Positions 53,034-61,428 of a stretch of 64,000 nt of DNA are shown in pieces. Origin of the DNA: JABDPF01 sp036351055 (GTDB taxonomy: Bacteria > Pseudomonadota > Gammaproteobacteria > Xanthomonadales > SZUA-36); NCBI GenBank assembly GCA_036351055.1, contig JAZBOH010000155.1:1-64000 (forward strand), given 5' to 3'. Made by a program: the position numbers and the translations under genes. Position 1 is the stretch's first letter, and each line of letters begins with the position of its first letter. The notes beneath the pieces were generated by a model that worked only from the letters and a program-made list of their open reading frames with translations, was not told the DNA's origin and ran no database searches.

Positions 53034-55094
53034 GTGGTGTCTCTTCCATTTTCCCATCTGGCGACCGTTCCGCTTGCAACGTGCGGTGGATTCAGCGAGT
53101 TTACCTTTCAGCGCTGCCTGCTGACAGCCCTGTTGGCGCTCTGCTGCCTGTTTTCACCCCCGGTGCGGGCGGCTGACGATCCCCTCGTAGCTGAGCGCGG
53201 GGCCTTTACAGAAGCATGGAGGGCGGCAGGCCAGGGCGACCGGGATACCTTTGAAAAGGCCATGTCCGGTCTGCAGGACTACCTGTTGTATCCCTACCTG
53301 CAGTATGAGGACCTGCGTCACCGGCGCACCCAGGTCAGCGCCATTGAGATGTCGGCCTTTCTCGAAAAGCATGCTGACTGGGCGTTCACCGCGGGACTGG
53401 AAAAAGCCTGGTTGCGAAGCCTTGGCAGGCAGGGCCGGTGGGATGCCCTGCTGCAGTACGGAGCGCTGTCGAAAGATACCGAGGTACGTTGCTACCTCGC
53501 GCAGGCAAGAATCAGGCTCGGACAGGCGGACGGATTGTTGCCCGTCGCGCAGCAACTCTGGACCGCTGGAAAATCCCAGCCCGACGCCTGTGACCCGGTG
53601 TTTGCCTGGTTGAAAACAGAGGGCGGAATCACCAGCGGACTTGCCTGGGAACGGGTGCGCCTGGCGATGGCGGCCCGGGAACGGAACCTGGCGCGTTATG
53701 TGGCCCGCTACCTGGACCAGGACGGGCAGGTGTGGGCGGACCGCTGGCAAAAGCAGGATCGCGGGGGCTACCGGCAATTGCAGCAGGCGCACCAGTGGCC
53801 GGACACGGAAAAAGCCTGGCAGATCTCGGAATACGGCCTGCGCAGGCTGGCCCGCAACGATCCGGACCGGGCCTGGGAAATTTTCAGGATTCTTGACGAA
53901 AAGCTGTCCTGGCCCAGCGACAACCGGGGTGGAATCCTGGTGGAACTGGCTTTGTGGTCGGCAGTGAACCGTTCTGTTCTTACCACTGAACGAATGCAGG
54001 CTGTTCCCGACGAGTACCGCGACGACCGCCTGTTCGAGTGGTGGGTGCGAACCGGGCTGGCGCAGGCCGACTGGGCTGCCGTGGTCGAAACGATTGGCAA
54101 CATGTCACCGCAAGCCAGGGATGATTCACGATGGCGTTACTGGGATGCGCGGGCGCGCCTGGAGGCGGGCCAGACAGAAGAAGCACAGGCGCGGCTGGCA
54201 AGCCTGGCGCTGAGGGCTAATTATTATGGTTTTCTCGCGGCGGACCTGCTGGGCCTGGATTACACCATTTGCCCTGAGCAGCCACGTCTTTCAGACGGAG
54301 CGGTCGCGGCAGTCGAAGCACAAGAGGGTTTCGATCGCGCACTGGAACTGCGGCGGGTGGGGCTCAGCAACTGGGCGCGCAGTGAATGGAAGCTCGCCAT
54401 GCGCGGATTTGAAAATGCCGAACTACGCGCTGTCGCGGCACTGGCGACCCGGGAAAACTGGCCTGACATGGCCATTGTTGCGCTGGGAAACAGCGGAGAC
54501 CTGCGTTGGTACGAGTGGCGCTTCCCCCTGGGGTACGCGCCGCTGGTGCAGGCCAACACGGGGCCGAAGAACCTCGACCCCTCCTGGGTCATGGGCTTGA
54601 TGCGTTCTGAAAGCGCCCTGGCGGCTGACGCCATATCGCATGCCGGGGCACGCGGCCTGATGCAAATCACCCCGCATACGGCTACCCAGTTGGCGCGGCG
54701 CCACTCCCTTGCCTACAGCGGTCGTGCGCAATTGTTCGATGCGGAAACGAACGTTTTGTTCGGAACGACCTACCTGAGGGACCTGATGGACCGGTTCGGC
54801 GGGAACCCGGTATTGGTTTCAGCGGCCTACAATGCGGGTCCAAATGCTGTCGACCGCTGGATCAGCGATGGGTACACTGGTGATCCGGCCGTCTGGATCG
54901 ACACATTACCGTACTTCGAAACCCGTGATTACATTCCGCGGGTGCTCGCCTTTTCCACGATCTACGAATGGCGGTTCGGGCAGGGGATGAAACGGATCTC
55001 GCAGCGCATGCTGCCCATTGGCCCGGACCCCGCCGGAGTGCGCGGCGTGCCGAGGCAAGACGTCGACGTGGTCTGTGCACTGGCCGCGCCCTAG
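53034..55094 (+). CDS. slt: Soluble lytic murein transglycosylase (Slt70-like)
   Basis: A periplasmic peptidoglycan-cleaving enzyme. From the GTG at 53034 it has 686 residues: a signal-like hydrophobic segment ending near VRAADD, a long superhelical U/L domain and the catalytic lysozyme-like domain with Glu526 (LMRSESAL), GARGLMQITPHTA and AAYNAGPNAVDRW. The frame is open far upstream, but that part is antisense to the TSUP gene and is rejected. GTG 53034 or 53037 are the only reasonable starts. The long N-terminal signal region is atypical. Confidence 0.9.
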   Translation: MVSLPFSHLATVPLATCGGFSEFTFQRCLLTALLALCCLFSPPVRAADDPLVAERGAFTEAWRAAGQGDRDTFEKAMSGLQDYLLYPYLQYEDLRHRRTQVSAIEMSAFLEKHADWAFTAGLEKAWLRSLGRQGRWDALLQYGALSKDTEVRCYLAQARIRLGQADGLLPVAQQLWTAGKSQPDACDPVFAWLKTEGGITSGLAWERVRLAMAARERNLARYVARYLDQDGQVWADRWQKQDRGGYRQLQQAHQWPDTEKAWQISEYGLRRLARNDPDRAWEIFRILDEKLSWPSDNRGGILVELALWSAVNRSVLTTERMQAVPDEYRDDRLFEWWVRTGLAQADWAAVVETIGNMSPQARDDSRWRYWDARARLEAGQTEEAQARLASLALRANYYGFLAADLLGLDYTICPEQPRLSDGAVAAVEAQEGFDRALELRRVGLSNWARSEWKLAMRGFENAELRAVAALATRENWPDMAIVALGNSGDLRWYEWRFPLGYAPLVQANTGPKNLDPSWVMGLMRSESALAADAISHAGARGLMQITPHTATQLARRHSLAYSGRAQLFDAETNVLFGTTYLRDLMDRFGGNPVLVSAAYNAGPNAVDRWISDGYTGDPAVWIDTLPYFETRDYIPRVLAFSTIYEWRFGQGMKRISQRMLPIGPDPAGVRGVPRQDVDVVCALAAP

Positions 55095-55130
55095 CGGAGT
55101 ATCCAAATGAGCAAGCTGAAGGAGTAAACC

Positions 55131-56069
55131 ATGCGAATCGTGTTAGTGGGAGCAAGCGGCTTTCTCGGACATCATGTTTTGCCACAACTTTCTGCAGCAG
55201 GCCATGACTGCCTGGTTCTCTCGCGGTACCGTCCGGGTTGCCGCGACCTGACCGTGTTGCCGGGGGTGACCGTGCGGCAGCTCAGGAACTGGAGTCCGGA
55301 CTCCATCGCAAGGCAACTGTCCGGTGCAAACGCCGTGATCAGCATGGCGGGCATTCTTAACGAAAAAGGCCGCAAGGGCGATGGCTTCCGCAAGGTCCAC
55401 GTAGAACTGGTCGAGAACATCGTGGCCGCCTGCAGGGAGACGGGCACCAGGCGCTTTCTGCATATCAGCGCGCTGGGTGCGGGCAAGGGGACGAGCCATT
55501 ACCTGCAAAGCAAGGGCGCGGCCGAAACTTTTCTGCGCTCAAGCACAGATATCGATGAAACCATCATCCAGCCCTCGGTCATATTCGGCCAGGGCGATGC
55601 ATTTTTTAACCGCTTCGCCTCGTTGCTGAAGGTCATGCCTTTCATGCCGCTGGCCTGCGCAGATGCCCGCATGCAGCCCGTGTGGGCCGGTGACGTGGCC
55701 GCGGTGATCGTGGCCTCGCTGGCCGACCCGGCGACCGTGGGGCAAACCCTGGTGACGGTTGGTCCGCACGAGTACAGTCTCCAGGAGTTGGTCGAATTCA
55801 CCGCGGATGTGGCCGGGTTGAAGAGGCGTGTCGTTGCTCTTCCCGATTGGCTGGCGCGGATCCAGGCGGGCGTAATGGACTTTGTTCCCGGCAAACCCTT
55901 CTCCAGCGACAACTACCGCTCCCTGCAGACACCAAACACCAGTGAAGAAAACTGCCTGTGGCGCTTCGGCATCCAGCCACGTTCGATCGAGAGCGTGGTG
56001 CCCGATTACCTCGGCCATGGGAAACACCAGAAGCGGCTGGATCAATGCCGTCGCTGGGTGAACCGCTGA
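55131..56069 (+). CDS. NAD(P)-binding NDUFA9-like atypical SDR protein
   Basis: A 312-residue Rossmann-fold protein. The dinucleotide motif GASGFLGHH (7-15) and ISMAGILNEKGR, followed by HISALGAGKGTSHYLQSKGAAE, fit the atypical SDR group that includes mitochondrial NDUFA9 and yeast Coq11. It may act on complex I assembly or quinone synthesis. The TSHY..SKG part of this segment retains the Tyr-x3-Lys-like spacing. It ends one base before cca. Confidence 0.83.
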   Translation: MRIVLVGASGFLGHHVLPQLSAAGHDCLVLSRYRPGCRDLTVLPGVTVRQLRNWSPDSIARQLSGANAVISMAGILNEKGRKGDGFRKVHVELVENIVAACRETGTRRFLHISALGAGKGTSHYLQSKGAAETFLRSSTDIDETIIQPSVIFGQGDAFFNRFASLLKVMPFMPLACADARMQPVWAGDVAAVIVASLADPATVGQTLVTVGPHEYSLQELVEFTADVAGLKRRVVALPDWLARIQAGVMDFVPGKPFSSDNYRSLQTPNTSEENCLWRFGIQPRSIESVVPDYLGHGKHQKRLDQCRRWVNR

Positions 56070-56070
56070 C

Positions 56071-57303
56071 ATGGAATACCGGGTTTACCTGGTCGGTGGA
56101 GCCGTTCGTGACGAATTGCTGGGACTGGTTCCCCGGGAAAAAGACTGGGTGGTCGTGGGCGGCCGGGCGGAAGACCTGCTGGACCAGGGCTACCGCCAGG
56201 TAGGCGCCTCCTTCCCGGTTTTTCTGCACCCGGAAACGTCCGAGGAATATGCGTTGGCACGACGGGAACGCAAGGATGGACACGGCTACCACGGCTTCAC
56301 GGTTGAGTTTCACCCCGGGGTCTCGCTGGAAGAAGACCTGCTGCGGCGTGACCTGACCATGAACGCCATGGCCCGGGACGAAAGTGGTCTTATCATCGAT
56401 CCCTACGGCGGCCGTAAGGACCTGGAAAACCGCGTCCTGCGGCACGTCTCTCCGGCCTTTCGCGAGGACCCCTTAAGAGTGCTGCGGGTCGCGCGTTTCG
56501 CAGCACGCCTGGCGCCACTGGGCTTTACGGTGCACCCGTCGACCATGCAGTTGATGCGGGAAATGACCGCATCGGGCGAACTCGGGCACCTGGTGCCGGA
56601 ACGTGTCTGGACTGAGATCGCGGGCGCCATGGCTTCCGCCCGACCCGGTGCATTCGTCGACGTATTGCATGAATGCGGAGCGCTCCAGGTATTGATGCCT
56701 GAAGTCGATGCCTTGTTTGGCGTTCCCCAGCCGGAGAAATACCATCCGGAAATCGATACCGGCCTTCACGTCACCATGGCGATGAACCTGGCCGCGCGAT
56801 CCGGTTGGGCGCCGGAGGTCGTGTTTGCCCTGCTGGTCCATGATGTGGGCAAGGGCCTCACGCCACGCGAGGAATGGCCATCCCATATCCGCCACGAGCA
56901 ACGGGGGGTGCCGCTGGCGCGGCGGATCTGTGAACGGTTCCGGGCTCCTCTCGCCTGGTCTGGGCTGGCCCTGAAAGTGACCGGTCTGCACTTGCGCTGC
57001 CACCGCGTCGGTGAGATGAAGCCGGCCAGGAAACTGAAACTGATTGAGGACGCAGACCTGCTGCGCCGGCCGGAGCAACTGGGCAACTTCCTGCATGCCT
57101 GCGAAGGCGACTACCGTGGGCGTGGTGGTTTTGAAGACCGCGATTATCCGCAGGCAGAAATCCTGGAAGCTGCGCTACGGGCGGCCCAGGCGGTGCGTGC
57201 AGCCGACCTCGACACGGAGGGCCTCAAAGGCAGCCAGATCGGCAACAGGCTCCGGCAGGCCCGAATTGATGCTATAGCCGGTAGCGCAGGTCGCGCAGGC
57301 TGA
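56071..57303 (+). CDS. cca: Multifunctional CCA-adding enzyme
   Basis: Adds or repairs the CCA end of tRNA. The 410-residue length equals the E. coli enzyme (412). N-terminal nucleotidyltransferase: VGGAVRDELLG, EYALARRERK and RRDLTMNAMA; C-terminal HD phosphohydrolase domain with LLVHDVGKGLTP. It converges on the MidA-like gene with a 32-base overlap. Confidence 0.95.
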   Translation: MEYRVYLVGGAVRDELLGLVPREKDWVVVGGRAEDLLDQGYRQVGASFPVFLHPETSEEYALARRERKDGHGYHGFTVEFHPGVSLEEDLLRRDLTMNAMARDESGLIIDPYGGRKDLENRVLRHVSPAFREDPLRVLRVARFAARLAPLGFTVHPSTMQLMREMTASGELGHLVPERVWTEIAGAMASARPGAFVDVLHECGALQVLMPEVDALFGVPQPEKYHPEIDTGLHVTMAMNLAARSGWAPEVVFALLVHDVGKGLTPREEWPSHIRHEQRGVPLARRICERFRAPLAWSGLALKVTGLHLRCHRVGEMKPARKLKLIEDADLLRRPEQLGNFLHACEGDYRGRGGFEDRDYPQAEILEAALRAAQAVRAADLDTEGLKGSQIGNRLRQARIDAIAGSAGRAG

Positions 57304-58444
57304 AACCGGCGGGTTCCCGGTCCAGTTCACGCCCCAGCCCCATGACCTGGAAGCGTTCACCCATCATGCCCGGCATGGTCAGTTGCCGGACCTCGTTGTT
57401 CAGGGCCAGACCGCCGTCGCTGCTTTTGTCCACTTTGTCCTGCAGGATTCTTTCGAGACCACAAGCCAGCAGGAACATCGACTGGCTGGTATAACCTTCC
57501 ACTTCCAGGCCGCAGGCATCGGCTGCCTCGGCCAGGGCGGTGAAATCGACCCAGGACGTGATGTCCTGCAGGCCGGGCCAGAAAAACGGGTCGTCGTGCG
57601 CCTGGTGGCGGTAGTGGCACATCAGGGTGCCGTTACAACGTTCTGGCAGGTAGAACTCGCTGCGCGGGTATCCGTAGTCAATAAAAAGTGCCAGGCCCTG
57701 AACGAGGTTGTCCGTCAAGGCATGCAGCCAGGCCGGCAACTGAGCCTGTATTTCCGAGCAATAGGCATCCGCGAACACCTTGCCTGTATCGGATTCCAAG
57801 TGCCGGACAGCGGCCTCCAGTTCCGGTGCCGCGGGAGTCGTTGTCCAGTCGAAACCGGTTTCAGAATCCGAGACACAAACTTGTTCGACACGCCCCTTGG
57901 AAACCCGGAAGCGTTCGGCCGCGAGCGCGTCGATGACCTCGTTGGCGATCAGTAAGCCCCGCCATTGCTCCACCGGCGGCTCGTCCAGCCAGGTGACGCG
58001 GTCAAGCCAGGCGGGCGCCTGCTCTGCAATCATTTCCCGCTGCACCTGCCGGAGGTCGGCACTTCGCTCCAGGATCAGGTAGCGGTCCGGCGCTTTTTCC
58101 GGCTTGACCTGGCGCAGGAAATCCGCAGCCAGGCGCCCGCTTCCGGCGCCTACCTCGAGGACCGCGTAGCGGCCCAATCGGCTTCCGGTTTCTTCAGCCT
58201 GCGCGGCGAGGCAGGCGGCAAACAGTGAGCCCAGTTCGGGCGAGGTGACAAAATCGCCGGACCGGCCCAGCTTGTGCAGCCCGGCGGAGTAATAACCCAG
58301 GCCGGGTTCGTACAGCGCCATTTCCATGTAGCGCGAAAACGGAATCGAGCCGGTTTCACGGATCGCCTCACGGATACGGGTGCTCAATTTCTTGCTGTGC
58401 TGCTTGAGCTCGCCGGGGGGTTCGGGCAGGATGTTGCGGGACAT
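57272..58444 (-). CDS. MidA/NDUFAF7-like SAM-dependent methyltransferase
   Basis: A 390-residue protein with IPFSRYMEMALYEPGLGYYS near its N-terminus (about 35-54), a family hallmark, and the SAM-binding VLEVGAGSGRLA. DUF185 proteins include human NDUFAF7, which dimethylates an arginine of complex I subunit NDUFS2. The ATG at 58444 gives MSRNILPEPP; an ATG further upstream exists. It is divergent from the pteridine reductase with 29 bases between. The bacterial substrate is not certain. Confidence 0.87.
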   Translation of the reverse strand: MSRNILPEPPGELKQHSKKLSTRIREAIRETGSIPFSRYMEMALYEPGLGYYSAGLHKLGRSGDFVTSPELGSLFAACLAAQAEETGSRLGRYAVLEVGAGSGRLAADFLRQVKPEKAPDRYLILERSADLRQVQREMIAEQAPAWLDRVTWLDEPPVEQWRGLLIANEVIDALAAERFRVSKGRVEQVCVSDSETGFDWTTTPAAPELEAAVRHLESDTGKVFADAYCSEIQAQLPAWLHALTDNLVQGLALFIDYGYPRSEFYLPERCNGTLMCHYRHQAHDDPFFWPGLQDITSWVDFTALAEAADACGLEVEGYTSQSMFLLACGLERILQDKVDKSSDGGLALNNEVRQLTMPGMMGERFQVMGLGRELDREPAGFSLRDLRYRL

Positions 58445-58473
58445 GGCCACAAGTTTGTTGGAGCCTTCATAAC

Positions 58474-59211
58474 ATGTCCAGTAGAAAAACCGCATTGGTT
58501 ACCGGGGCCGCCGCCCGCATTGGCGCCTGTATCGCCGAGACCCTGCATCGCCGGGGCTGTGATGTCCTGTTGCACTGCAATTCCAGTCTCGCCCGGGCCA
58601 AGGGCCTGGCGGAAAAACTCAATGACAGCCGTGCCGGCAGCGCGGTCGTTGCATCTGCGGACCTGTCCTCCCCGCAGGGCATCGAATCGCTTTCCGCTGC
58701 CTTCCGATCCTCGTTCAGCCGCCTCGATGTCTTGGTCAATAATGCGTCCCGCTTTTACCCGACCCGGGTAGGTGAAACCCTGGCCTGGCAATGGGACGAC
58801 CTGGTCAACAGCAACCTGCGCGGGCCGTACTTCCTGGTGCAGGCGCTGCTGCCGGAATTGAAAACAGCCGGTGCCTCGATCGTCAATATCATCGACATCC
58901 ACGCGGACCGGCCCATGCCGAACCACGGGGTGTACTGCATTACCAAGGCAGGCCTGGCGATGATGACCCGCTCCATGGCTTCCGAACTGGGCCCCGCGAT
59001 ACGTGTCAACGGGGTTTCTCCCGGCGCGATCCTGTGGCCCGAGCACGAAATGAACGACGCGGAACGCCAGTCGATCCTGGACCGCACGGTCATGGGCCGG
59101 GCGGGTGAAGCCCTCGACATCGCCTCCGCCGTGGCCTACCTGTCCCTCGATGCCCCCTACGTCACCGGCCAGATCCTCGCCGTGGACGGCGGCCGCTCCC
59201 TCAACATCTAA
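58474..59211 (+). CDS. Pteridine reductase (FolM-like SDR)
   Basis: A 245-residue short-chain dehydrogenase. TGAAARIG (10-17) is the pteridine-reductase form of the NADP motif. LVNNASRFYPT and the catalytic YCITKAG follow; the end LAVDGGRSLNI is normal. FolM-type enzymes reduce dihydromonapterin or dihydrofolate. folK and folB lie just downstream on the other strand, which supports a folate role. Confidence 0.9.
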   Translation: MSSRKTALVTGAAARIGACIAETLHRRGCDVLLHCNSSLARAKGLAEKLNDSRAGSAVVASADLSSPQGIESLSAAFRSSFSRLDVLVNNASRFYPTRVGETLAWQWDDLVNSNLRGPYFLVQALLPELKTAGASIVNIIDIHADRPMPNHGVYCITKAGLAMMTRSMASELGPAIRVNGVSPGAILWPEHEMNDAERQSILDRTVMGRAGEALDIASAVAYLSLDAPYVTGQILAVDGGRSLNI

Positions 59212-59233
59212 GACCAAACAAAAGGGGCCAAAC

Positions 59234-59425
59234 AAAAGGGGCCGGATACATTTTTCGCCAATAAATGTATCCGGCCCCTTTTTCAAAAATGCACCAGCTG
59301 CATCAGCCAGAGTTCACCTGGCGCTGTTGTGGCGGGCGTTTCAGCGTGTATCACGGCAAATAGCGATCAGCACCAATAAAAGGTACCGGATACCTTTTTC
59401 GCCAATAAATGTATCCGGTACCATT
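59234..59425 (-). repeat. Composite palindromic repeat, copy C
   Basis: A 192-base unit in reverse orientation relative to copy A. GGGGCC-ended palindrome at 59234-59283 and GGTACC-ended one at 59378-59425. On the complementary strand the core aligns with copy A with about 65 of 87 columns identical by hand, including TGAAA, AACAGC, GAACT and GGTGCATT. An extra partial AAAGGGGCC sits at 59221-59229, just before the unit. It lies between the convergent pteridine reductase and folK genes. Confidence 0.87.
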
Positions 59426-59453
59426 TACGTGGGGCTGCGGACTTGGGGCAATG

Positions 59454-59476
59454 GTCGCGGCTGGAGTCGCTCTTAC
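59454..59476. repeat. Relic of a REP unit overlapping the folK stop
   Basis: GTCGCGGCTGGAGTCGCTC resembles the REP arm at 1001-1023. It lies outside the GGTACC end of copy C, as the relic at 10436-10456 does for copy A, and covers the folK stop codon. Confidence 0.5.
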
Positions 59477-59973
59477 AAAGTAATCGGCTTCAGGGTGGCT
59501 TGTGAGTCCGGGAAACGGGTCCAGAGTTCGCTCATGGTGATGCATTCTGTGGGGTGGAGCAGGTCCGGGGCCAGGTCGGCCAGGGGTTTGAGGACGTGGG
59601 CGCAGTCCAGGATTTCCTTGCGGGGGATCTCCAGTTGCGGGCTCAGCAGGTACAGATCGTCGTACAACAGGATGTCCACGTCCAGGGTACGGCTGGACCA
59701 GCGGGGGGCGTTGCGGTTGCGTCCGTGCTCGTTTTCGAGTTTGAACAGGTGGTGCTTGAGTTCAATGGGCTGCATGGAAGTACCCACTCGGGCAACCAGG
59801 TTGAGAAAGTCACCGCCTTCGAAACCAACGGCCGGGCACTCGTAGACAGTCGAGAAGGCCGCGTCGTCGAACGTTTCCGTGAGGGAGCGCATGGCCGAGA
59901 GGATATTTGCCCGGGCATCGATATTGCTGCCCAGGCCGAGGTAGGCCCTATGCACCCCGGCTGGCCTCACCAC
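59473..59973 (-). CDS. folK: 2-amino-4-hydroxy-6-hydroxymethyldihydropteridine pyrophosphokinase
   Basis: Pyrophosphorylates the pterin precursor of folate. The 166-residue protein has YLGLGSNIDARANIL at the start, LLYDDLYLLSPQLEIPRKEIL and R-x-F-V-L-x-P-L-like HVLKPLADLAPD. Starts are GTG at 59973 (with a GGTGAT sequence upstream) or GTG at 59955; both are plausible. The start overlaps the end of folB, so the two are coupled. Confidence 0.94.
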   Translation of the reverse strand: MVRPAGVHRAYLGLGSNIDARANILSAMRSLTETFDDAAFSTVYECPAVGFEGGDFLNLVARVGTSMQPIELKHHLFKLENEHGRNRNAPRWSSRTLDVDILLYDDLYLLSPQLEIPRKEILDCAHVLKPLADLAPDLLHPTECITMSELWTRFPDSQATLKPITL

Positions 59974-60313
59974 GCTCGATAATCACCCCGACTGCGCTGG
60001 AACCACGCACCGCGCCGGGTTTGCTGAGTTTCAGTCTCAGGTGATCGACCGGGAACTCGGCCAACACGATTTCCGCGCACTTTTCGGCCAGGGTTTCGAC
60101 CAACTGGAATTCGCTGCGTTCGACAAACCGGATCAGGCGTTTCGCAACCGCCTTGTAGTCCAGGGTGTCATCGATGGAGTCCGTTGCCGCGGCCTTGCGG
60201 ATATCAAAATCCATCTCCAGGTCCAGGCTCACAGCCTGGCGGATATCTCGCTCCCAGTCGAAAATGCCGATAACGGTTTCAATCGTCAGGTTTTCGATGA
60301 ATACGCGGTCCAT
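59948..60313 (-). CDS. folB: Dihydroneopterin aldolase
   Basis: Cleaves dihydroneopterin in folate synthesis. A 121-residue protein beginning MDRVFIENLTIETVIGIFDWERD, with the catalytic Glu near FDWERD, the central TLDYKAVAKRL region and a C-terminal LRLKLSKPGAVRGSSAVGV read in parts (KLSKPGAV). It is ten bases after tsaD and overlaps folK by 26 bases. Confidence 0.95.
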   Translation of the reverse strand: MDRVFIENLTIETVIGIFDWERDIRQAVSLDLEMDFDIRKAAATDSIDDTLDYKAVAKRLIRFVERSEFQLVETLAEKCAEIVLAEFPVDHLRLKLSKPGAVRGSSAVGVIIERGEASRGA

Positions 60314-60323
60314 TGCCGTCCGC

Positions 60324-61340
60324 TCAGTGCAGCCCGGCCAGTTCTTTCATCGGCCAGCGCGGTTTTGCGCGGATGATCTCAGGCTCGACCTGGCCTGCCA
60401 TCAGCCGGTGGTAACCCGCGTAAGCGATCATCGCACCGTTGACGGTGCAAAACTCGATTCTCGGGTAAGAAACGCCCCAGCCGTATTTTTTGCCCGCCGC
60501 GGAGAGTGACTCACGCAACATCCGGTTGGCGCCCACGCCACCGGCGATGACCAGTTGCTTGCAGCGTGTCTGCTGCATCGCGCGCCGGCACTTGATGACC
60601 AGGGTTTCGACCACGGCTTTCTGAAAACCGGCCGCGATGTCCTCGCGTGCCCCGGGCTCTTCCCTGTGTGTGTTGTACAGGTTCCGGGTATGGGTCTTGA
60701 GCCCGCTGAAACTGAACTCCAGGCCGGGACGGTCGGTCATTGGCCGGGGGAAGCGGTACTTGTCAGGGTCGCCTTTCTCGGCTGCCCTGGCCAGCACGGG
60801 GCCACCGGGGTAGCCCAGCCCGAGCAGCTTGGCGGTTTTGTCGAAGGCTTCACCCGCGGCGTCGTCGAGGGTTTCGCCCAGCACCTTGTAGGAGCCGATC
60901 TCGGCGACTTCCACCAGCATGGAGTGCCCGCCGGAGACCAGCAGGGCCACAAATGGAAATTCTGGCGGGTCCGCTTCCAGCAAGGGGGCCAGCAAGTGCC
61001 CTTCCATGTGGTGTACAGCGATGGCAGGTACGCCCAGGGACAAGGCCATGGCGCGCCCGGCCGCGGCGCCGACCAGCAGGGCGCCGACCAACCCCGGCCC
61101 CACGGTGTAGGCCACCGCATCGATATCGCAGCGTTGACAATCGGCTTTCTTGAGGCATTCGTCCAGCAGTGGGACCAGCTTCCGCACGTGGTCACGCGAT
61201 GCGATTTCCGGAACCACTCCGCCGTACTCGGCGTGCACATGCGCCTGTGAATACAGCGCATGCGCCAACAGACCCTTGTCGCCGTCGTACACGGCAACGC
61301 CGGTTTCATCGCATGATGTTTCGATTCCCAGTACTCGCAT
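60324..61340 (-). CDS. tsaD: tRNA N6-adenosine threonylcarbamoyltransferase
   Basis: Transfers the threonylcarbamoyl group made by TsaC to A37 of tRNA. The 338-residue length is standard. MRVLGIETSCDETG is the normal start, which selects the ATG at 61340. The metal-binding HHMEGH motif, the ATP-site VSGGHS and GGVGANRMLR are visible. The gene is divergent from a gamma-glutamyltranspeptidase gene that separates it from rpsU. Confidence 0.97.
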   Translation of the reverse strand: MRVLGIETSCDETGVAVYDGDKGLLAHALYSQAHVHAEYGGVVPEIASRDHVRKLVPLLDECLKKADCQRCDIDAVAYTVGPGLVGALLVGAAAGRAMALSLGVPAIAVHHMEGHLLAPLLEADPPEFPFVALLVSGGHSMLVEVAEIGSYKVLGETLDDAAGEAFDKTAKLLGLGYPGGPVLARAAEKGDPDKYRFPRPMTDRPGLEFSFSGLKTHTRNLYNTHREEPGAREDIAAGFQKAVVETLVIKCRRAMQQTRCKQLVIAGGVGANRMLRESLSAAGKKYGWGVSYPRIEFCTVNGAMIAYAGYHRLMAGQVEPEIIRAKPRWPMKELAGLH

Positions 61341-61428
61341 AGCGTCCTTTATAGGTGCACGGAGGCCGTACTGCAATACTTGCGGTGCAATCCGCTTGTG
61401 TTATCTTTCCGGCATCGGGTCCTGAGGC

